From NCBI GenBank assembly GCA_028583405.1, contig JAPTMU010000117.1, positions 253,001 through 317,000 on the forward strand: DNA of 64,000 nucleotides. Direction: 5' to 3'. The position numbers were made by a program, and so were the translations under genes. The notes beneath the pieces were generated by a model. It worked only from the letters and a program-made list of their open reading frames with translations, did no database searches and was not told where the DNA came from. Positions 58,201 to 64,000 of this stretch are shown piece by piece. The stretch's first letter is position 1, and every line of letters starts with the position of its first letter. The stretch is from Pogonophryne albipinna (lineage: Eukaryota; Chordata; Actinopteri; Perciformes; Artedidraconidae).

Positions 58201-61200
58201 TGCCCCGATGTGCAGTCTGTCGGAAAACACACGGAAATTAAATATACTCAAGAACTGTGATGTAAAATGTCAGATTATTTCGTTCATATCCTAATTTCTA
58301 CTTTACTTCATCTCAAAGGAAATGTTTTATCTTTTACATCTTAAGGTATTAGTTACTTTGCAAATTTAGATAACAAAATAAACAAATTAAGATGCATTAT
58401 TATGGATTAGGCTACCCAGCTGTGGTTTGAATGATTTCCACCTTTAGATTTAGATAAATATTTGTATTCCATTGCACACTATTTTTATTTTATCCTTTTA
58501 TTGCATTCTTGATTTAACTTCTTATTTTTATTTAAAACTTTGACATTTTAGTTATTTATTCTAAAACGGGGTAACTCATGAAACTGAGTTTTGCCCAGGA
58601 TAAATAAAGCATTCTGATTTACAAAAGCAACATTAAATTAATGAATATTTAAAGTGGACCTATTATGCTATATTGGAAACATATACATATATACAAAACA
58701 TGTCACAGATCCCCCATTGTAGCCATGCCTCATATCCCTCTATTCCGGCCCTATAGAGAAATGCAGATTTTGGGTCCTTGGCTTTAAAAAAAAACCAATA
58801 AAAAAAAGGAGGCGGAGCTAATGCCTGATCAGAATTCTACCGGAGATAAAGTGAAATTCTGCTGTGATAAAACGCCATCCTGTTCTAAACCACATCAAGG
58901 ATTATTTCTGAAACAGTATGGAGCTCAAATGCTTTTTCTCTTGCAGGTTTATCACAAGGAGAGTTCCTTTTTTTATTTCCTGCTTTTTAAACACATGTGC
59001 TCTTCAGTACAGGTTAGCTCTGAGTGTTAGCGAGGCTTGCTAATGTAAACAAAGACGAGATTACGTGCAAAACACGTCGGGCATTGTTTCTGATAGCAAT
59101 TTTCTGTGGGTCCGCTGCCGATTTGACGTCAGATCGGCAGCAAATCTGTATCCACTCGTTGTACCCCCGCTTTTAAAAGATTTGGGTACGGAGGAAAAGA
59201 GAAAGGGTTTTATTTTCTGACGCTGCGTGAGTTCCCCGACGCACCGGGGACACAGTTATGTACAAAAGACATCAAAAAGCGCATTTTGCATGATAGGTCC
59301 CCTTTAAATAAAGTGATGTTCGCATAAGTGCAACATTAATACCTTTCTACTTTAAAGGTGGGGTAGGTACGTTTGAGAAACCGGCTCGAGATACACTTTT
59401 TGTTATATTCCATGGAATGCTCTTAACATCCCGATAGCAATGAATATCTTGAGTGCTTTTGACAAAAAAGTCATCTGTGGAAGCCGTAGCGCTGTAAAAA
59501 GCAGAACCAATCATCTGAGCCGGCCGGCTAAAGTAACTGGATGGTCTACCTGCCTGTCAGCCTTCCATCTGTGCACAAACTTATCTCGTGCCCTCATTGG
59601 TCATGTGCGCGTTCGTGTGTGTTGGAGGGGGGGCTCTGTAAGGAAGTCTGAAGGAAGAGGCAGACTTGTTCCGGCTGTGTATTTTCAAATTCTAGCGCAC
59701 TCAAGCTGGTTTCTCTAAAATTACCTACCCCACCTTTAACTTCACATATTTATGTGTAAAAGACATCAAAAAGCACATTTTGCATGATAGGTCCCCTTTT
59801 TTTTTTTTTATGGCAAAAAAAATAACGCTGGGCCAAACTGAGTATGTGTAATCAAGAGCAATACTACTGGAGATTTTACAGCTTTGAGTATTTTTACATC
59901 ACCTTTCATTTCACCATCCATCCTCTTCCCCACTTCATCATGAGGAAGCCCAAAAGCATCTACTTGCTGTTGATGAGTGACATAATGTGAATTGAGGCTA
60001 CGAAGCTGCTGAGGCATGCTGGGAAATCCTGCTTCAGCGGCATGATCCAACCCACTGAGGTCAGAGGGAAGCTGAGGCTCTGAATTTGAAGCTTTTTCAA
60101 AGTTCATATTGCCCGCAGGATGCATCTCCTGAGGGTCTACGAACGCTTCAGGCTCTCCCCAAGCAATGTGAGGGAAGTAATAGTGCGGGTATGGATAGGG
60201 ATATGGAGGATAAGGTGCCTCAGGTGCAGATTTCAGAGGACTTTCTGAAGGGCTTGAAGTAAAAGAAGCAACATCAGAGTTCTCTGAGAATTCATAGCTT
60301 AGAGGAGGATTAGTTTGAGACCATTCTTGAGGATCAGGGTCTTGAGTTGGACCAGTTTGAGGGATTTTAAGGTGGTTATAGTAGTAGTATTGATGGTATG
60401 GATTGAAGGAGTTGTGTTCATCATGGACTTGTGACGAGCGAGGATGAACAGAGGCATCAGACTTTTGATCTTCGGACAAATCTGGATTTGCTTCCAGACT
60501 TAGAGGGGGCAATCCTTGAACATCGCCCCGAGCAATATGTGGAAAGTAATAGTACGGGAATGGATAAGGATGTGGAGGAGGGGGTGCATCAGTTGCAGAT
60601 GCTTTTGGAGGACTTTCTGGAGGGCTAGAAGTCAAAGTTGCTGACTCAGGTCCAGACTGAAGAAGTTGAGGAAGATTAGTTAAAGAGAGTTCTCCAGGCT
60701 CTTCAGGACCTGGATCGGTGTCTTGAGGTTTGCCAGGAAGAGGGATTTTAAGGTGTTGGTCGTGATAGTATGGATGAACGGAGTTGTCCGGTCCTGTTTC
60801 TGGATCGGGAGGAGCCGTTCTTTTAACATCTCCTCTAGCGATATGCATGGAGTAATGGTATGGAAATGGATAAGGATGTGGAGGAGGAAGTGCATCTTGT
60901 GCAGATGTTTTTGGAGGAGTCTCTGGAAGACTAGAAGTAAAAGAGGCCGCCTCAGGTGCAGGCTGAAGGAACTGGTGTGATTTCTCTAGGAATTCAGGGT
61001 TTTGAGTAAAATGAGTAAAAGACCGTTCTCCAGGTACTTCAGGGCCTGAATCAGGGTCTTGAGGTGGACCAGGTTGAGGGATTTCAGGGTGGTGGAAGTA
61101 TTGATAGTATGGATTGAAGGGGTTGTGTCCGTCGAGAACTTGTGATGAACGAGGATGAATAGAGGTGTCCGACTTCTGATCTTCCAACAAATTTGGAGGA

Positions 61201-62945
61201 GGCAATCCTTTGTCCTCGTCCGGAGCCATATGTGGGAAGTAATAGTATGGGAATGGATAAGGATGTGTAGGAAAAGGTGCAGATGTTTTTGGAAGACTCT
61301 CTGGAAGACTAGAAGTAAAAGAGGCCGCCTCAGGTGCAGGCTGAAGGAACTGGTGAGATTTCTCTAGGAATTCAGGGTTTTGAGTAAAATTAGTTAAAGA
61401 TTGTTCTCCAGGTACTTCAGGGCCTGAATCAGGGTGTTGAGGTGGACCAGGTTGAGGGATTTCAGGGTGGTGGAAGTAGTGATAGTATGGATTGAAGGGG
61501 TTGTGTTCGTTGTGGACTTGTGATGAACGAGGATGAACGGAGGTGTCCGACTTCTGATCTTCTGACGAATTTAGAGTCATTTCAGGATCGAGAGGCGGCA
61601 ATACTTTGTCCTCGCCAAGAGCAATATGAGGGAAGTAATAGTACGGGAATGGATAAGGATGTGGAGGATAAGGTACATCAGGTGAATTCATTTTTGGAGG
61701 ACTTTCTAGAGGACTAGAAGTTAAAGAAGTTGCCTCAGCATCAGATGAGCGAGGATGAATGGATGTGCCAGAATTCTGATCTACTGACAAATTTGGAGTC
61801 GTTTCGGGATCTAAAGAAGGCAACCTTTGGGCCTCTTCCGGACCAATGTGTGGGAAGTAATGGAAGGGGAATGGATAGGGATGTGGAGGATGTGAGGGTG
61901 TAGAGGTTTTTGGAGGAAGGGTGGAAATAAGAGAGGCAGCTTCTGTGACAGGCTGAAGAAACTGTTGTGAGTCCTGTGGGAATTCAGGGTTTTGAGGTAG
62001 ATCCAAAGGCTCCTCGGGACGCAGATCTGGGTATTGAGGTGGACCAGGTTGAGGGATTTTAGGGTGGTAGTAGTGATAGTATGGATTCAAGGGGTTGTGT
62101 TCATCGTAGACTTGTGACGAGCGAGGATGAACGGAGGTGTCCGACTTCTGATCTTCGGACAAATTTGGAGTCATTTCGGGATCGAGAGGCGGCAATATTT
62201 TGGCCTCGCCGCTAGCGATGTGTGGGAAGTAATGGTATGGGAATGGATAAGGATGTGGAGGATGAGGTGCAGATGTTGGAAGGTTGGAAATTGGCAGAAA
62301 AGCAGCCTCTGTCACTGGCTGAAGAAAGTGGGAGTTCTCTAGGAATCCCGGGTTTTGAGGAGGATTGGTAAAAGATTGTTTTCCAGGCTCCTCAGGACCT
62401 GGATCGGGGTTTTGAGTTGTGTCAGGAAGAGGTACTTTAGGGTGGTGGTAGTAGTGATAATAGGAATTGAAGCCGTGGCTCGAAGGCTGCAGAGAAGGTG
62501 CTACATCTTGAACGGTTACTGGGGAAGGAGCAGCACGCAGCTTAATCGAGACGCCCATCACATGAGTTTCTTGCGGATCCGGATACACTGGATGTACATT
62601 TTCTACATTTTCTGGAGATGACTGAGGAGTGGGGATATTGAAATGTGCAGGAATCTGGTGGGGGTCGTCTGGAGGCGAATCAACAGGAGGAGCTAATGAA
62701 AGCTCAGCAGTGGAAGATGATTCATCAGGAGGATGGTACTTGTGGTGGTATGTAGGGTGGGGGTAGTTAAGAGGGGCCAAGAGGAAAGGTTGGGCCCATG
62801 GAAAAGACTCCAGGGATTCAGGAATGTTCCCTGTTTGAAGACGAGGAGGATGATGGGAAGGTCTGAGTTCTTCAGGGGGAGACACAGGACAGGCCAGTTT
62901 GAAGGTGTTTTCTTCTATCTGAAGAGACAGACTGTGTTTTCCATC
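49126..62945 (-). CDS. ZP-domain egg-envelope protein with a giant repeat exon (5' incomplete)
   Basis: Minus-strand exons: 62,945-59,903; 58,216-58,138; 57,503-57,379; 56,518-56,338; 55,353-55,215; 49,233-49,126 (stop TGA 49,128-49,126). Every join is GT-AG and phase-consistent. The last five exons read as a ZP module: CTSGQLLSFVVLDSV, VSTVTVQLRIATDESF, VYLQLSLQDPPAPHL, HSCLAFTHTPYSSWRLVYDG, DPEIYFMCLTEVC and DVDCTISCINS. Such proteins polymerise through the ZP module to form the fish chorion. The first visible exon starts at an acceptor with DGKHSLSLQIEENTFKLACP, like the end of an N-terminal ZP-N repeat, and then carries about 950 residues of Pro/Tyr/His-rich repeats. No transmembrane anchor follows the module, as in many fish ZP proteins. 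Signal peptide and upstream exons are not in view. The exact ZP subfamily is not assigned. Confidence 0.85.
49370..55152. mobile_element. hAT MITE (AAGTA-rich type) carrying a giant internal array
   Basis: The left end CAGAGATGGCAAAAGTACAC and right end TACTTCCCACCTCTG are the inverted ends of a common fish MITE; the AAGTACTTAAGTACA-type interior is normal for it. The element lies in the ZP gene's last intron. Flanking 8-mers (CATATAAT / TGTAATTA) do not match well, so the target duplication is decayed or misplaced. About 5.3 kb of the middle is a 37-bp array. Confidence 0.8.
49757..55045. repeat. 37-bp minisatellite, about 142 copies
   Basis: The unit is AGAAGTAGAAAGTACAGGTA followed by TTTGAGTTCAACATGTA; GAG, GGG and GTG variants alternate, several units lack four bases (ATGTAAGTAG), and ATTTAAG and ATGGAAG variants recur in blocks, so groups of units have been duplicated together. 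Only stop-rich frames; no spacers, hence not a CRISPR array. Confidence 0.97.
55215..55353 (-). CDS. ZP gene exon (ZP-C, Pro/Ser-rich loop)
   Basis: 139 nt, acceptor TTCTGTTCAG, donor GAG|GTAACT. It encodes CGDSQLLSHSNPPPTQR, ILIPALPSPPSESPPPL and HLQDPE. Two C-runs of 10 and 11 bases are coding and in frame; length change in either would break the protein, so they are likely hot spots for polymorphism or sequencing error. Confidence 0.82.
55354..56337. other. ZP gene intron, no further feature
   Basis: AT-rich with a GT-rich stretch at 55,993-56,030; no supported exon, RNA or transposon end. Confidence 0.4.
56338..56518 (-). CDS. ZP gene exon (start of ZP-C)
   Basis: 181 nt, acceptor GTACACAG, donor GATGG|GTAGGTG. 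It encodes ESFSSFHPEAHLPLSV, VYLQLSLQDPPAPHLLLLVH and SCLAFTHTPYSSWRLVYD, the most recognisable ZP segment. The preceding exon's final G completes ATD|ESF. Confidence 0.88.
57379..57503 (-). CDS. ZP gene exon (ZP-N end to linker)
   Basis: 125 nt; pyrimidine-rich acceptor CCTCTGCTGGTCCTCAG, donor ACAG|GTGATC. It encodes LRVQCSSSPGSPGEERLHVM, then YRPPPVLFPVSTVTVQLRIA and T. Plus-strand open frames over this place are antisense shadows. Confidence 0.78.
58138..58216 (-). CDS. ZP gene exon (start of ZP module)
   Basis: 79 nt; acceptor TTTTCCGACAG, donor TCAG|GTCGGT. With the last G of the giant exon it reads DCTSGQLLSFVVLDSVLD, then HRSEISLV. Compared with ZP1/ZP4-type modules, about 50 residues with the middle cysteines of ZP-N appear to be missing between this exon and the next; no exon for them was found in 57,504-58,137. 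Confidence 0.72.
58653..59303. mobile_element. TTAA MITE family 1, copy 3
   Basis: 651 bp, TTAA at 58,649-58,652 and 59,304-59,307, ends AGTGGACCTATTATGC and GCATGATAGGTCCCCT. Intronic in the ZP gene. A second, partial right end of the same family lies at 59,756-59,799. Confidence 0.88.
59356..59735. mobile_element. TTAA MITE family 2, copy 2
   Basis: 380 bp, TTAA at 59,352-59,355 and 59,736-59,739, ends AGGTGGGGTAGGTACG and TTACCTACCCCACCT. Related to 40,175-40,541. It sits between the complete family 1 copy and a family 1 end fragment, in the ZP gene intron. Confidence 0.88.
59903..62945 (-). CDS. ZP gene giant repeat exon (1,014 codons)
   Basis: Acceptor CTTTCTCTTTTTCAG at 62,946, donor AAAG|GTGATG at 59,902. 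After about 40 residues of ordinary sequence (SLSLQIEENTFKLACPVSPP) the exon encodes imperfect repeats of roughly 75-140 residues. Each ends in PHPYPFPYYYFPHIA (seen near plus coordinates 60,170, 60,540, 60,850, 61,235, 61,635, 61,855 and 62,230), with SVHPRSSQV, NPFNPYYHYYH and PQPGPPQDPD in between. The repeats are Pro, Tyr, His, Ser and Glu rich and nearly free of Cys. The frame is open throughout despite the repeats, so it is probably under selection. The last 70 residues (LPSDLSGLDHAAEAGFPSMP) are not repetitive. Tyr- and Gln-containing repeats could serve cross-linking during chorion hardening; that is inference. Confidence 0.85.
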
Positions 62946-63534
62946 CTGAAAAAGAGAAAGTTTACAGAAAATGAAAAAAACTTCATTTAAGTCACATTTA
63001 CTAAAATCTCGAAAGGTGGTTTGGGTCAAACTGAGTAATGTGATTAATACAAGTGATTTTTCAACATTTTATATAATATATCGTTTCCAGATTAATCACA
63101 ATCAAGTATTAAAGGTCCCTGTCATGTCATGGCCATTTCTACTGATCATAATTCCATTGTTCTCATACTGATATTCTGAACAAACTGCTGTTGCATTTGC
63201 TGTAAAGTGTCTCTACTGTAGGCTATTTATTATTATCTGTACAGCACTTTGGCTCCACCAAAAATCGTTTATAAATGTGCTATATAAATAAAACTTGATT
63301 TGATTGTTGAGGTCTACTAGAATAGATTTAAATTGTGCAATTTTCCAAACTCACATTGGTTTCTCATACAGCATCTCTGTATAGTATGTGTATTCACTCT
63401 GTCCTAAACGGCTTGTTGGAGATCCTGCCCCCCCCCTCCCTGTGAGCCCAGTGGCCGTCTGCGAGACACAGCGAAACCCAGCCCGAAACACACACACACC
63501 CGCAGCCTGGCTGGGAGTTTGTGTGTGTGCCCAG
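62946..63534. other. Upstream intron of the ZP gene, no exon recognised
   Basis: 62,946-63,370 is AT-rich intron-like DNA. 63,420-63,534 is GC-richer, with a C-run and (CA)n, and no supported exon. Confidence 0.35.
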
Positions 63535-63843
63535 CAGTGTTGGGACTAACTGTAACGAGTTACAAAGTAACGCGTTACTGTAACGCAACTACTTTTTGCG
63601 GTAACTAATAGCGTTACTAGTTACCTATTCCCATTAAGTAACGCCGTTATAGTTACTGTGATTTAAATGGGTGCGTTTACAACACACAAACTTGTATTTT
63701 TATTGTTATTATTTTTAAAGTAAAGGAACTTGTTACTAGTTACTTTTATAATTTAGTAACTAATAAAGTAACTAGTTACTTTTTTGAGAGCAGTAACTAT
63801 AACTATTACTAGTTACTTTTTAAAAGTAACTTGCCCAACACTG
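63535..63843. mobile_element. hAT MITE with perfect 8-bp TSD GTGCCCAG
   Basis: 309 bp from CAGTGTTGGGACTAACTGTA to AAGTAACTTGCCCAACACTG, with GTAACGAGTTACAAAGTAAC-type interior known from fish. GTGCCCAG occurs at 63,527-63,534 and 63,844-63,851. Confidence 0.93.
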
Positions 63844-64000
63844 GTGCCCAGGCTGAGTTCCGCGGTGTCTCGCCGACCCCACACCAGTGAGCCAGCTCAC
63901 AGTGTCCCACTCCTCGCAGCAGCGAGCCTCGCAACGTCCCGCCGAGTGTGTGTGTGTGAGGAAGTGGTCCAAACGTAACGGCTCCGCGGACGTACCGTCA
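63844..64000. other. GC-rich end of window, possible exon or promoter
   Basis: CpG-rich sequence continuous with 63,420-63,534 before the MITE inserted. On the minus strand one frame stays open with a Cys-rich GRCEARCCEEWD stretch, but no splice sites or homology can be tied to it. It could be an upstream exon of the ZP gene or the start of a neighbouring gene. Confidence 0.25.

Noticed and set aside
60431..62990. Several short plus-strand frames.
   Set aside because: All are antisense to the giant ZP exon and repeat with its periodicity.

Overview
The window is vertebrate nuclear DNA, almost certainly from a percomorph teleost. It has split genes with GT-AG introns, long (CA)n runs, many short TTAA- and 8-bp-flanked DNA transposons of types common in fish, Ty3/gypsy and L2-like retroelements, and a fish egg-envelope (ZP-domain) gene. 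No bacterial-style genes, CRISPR arrays, tRNAs or rRNAs were seen. Most long open frames are artefacts of tandem repeats; the real genes were found by joining exons whose splice phases agree.

Layout. 1-9,400 is mostly repeats, including a TTAA-flanked transposon (2,877-5,824) whose own end has been amplified into about 45 copies of a 57-bp unit. At 9,415-9,624 (minus) lies an unidentified nuclear-type first coding exon with a GC-rich upstream region. 12,062-21,542 is a transposon graveyard: a piggyBac-type element with a nested MITE, a Ty3/gypsy pol remnant, an L2-like LINE tail, a hAT element (17,886-20,685) and a second, inverted 57-bp array.

21,540-48,840 is a tandem duplication. Unit A (21,540-36,292) and unit B (38,487-48,840) each carry a complete CD9-like tetraspanin gene on the plus strand (274 and 276 residues, eight coding exons, same splice phases). 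Because one copy serves as the empty site for insertions in the other, several element boundaries and target-site duplications can be read exactly. Unit A has collected more insertions. One is an antisense Ty3/gypsy Gag reading frame of 620 codons fused to a piece of a host gene of the RSBN1/RSBN1L family. Unit B keeps an in-phase alternative last exon that unit A lacks.

49,126-62,945 (minus) is a ZP-domain gene, convergent with tetraspanin B. Five small exons make the recognisable ZP region. A single 3,043-nt exon encodes about 1,014 residues of Pro/Tyr/His-rich repeats. The intron before its last exon is filled by a MITE carrying about 142 copies of a 37-bp unit. The upstream exons and signal peptide of this gene lie outside the window or were not found.

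The most notable signals are the Gag-RSBN1L fusion, with its host segment apparently circularly permuted between 11-bp direct repeats; the giant ZP exon; and three separate tandem arrays (57, 37 and 22 bp) that each seem to have grown out of the transposon they sit in.
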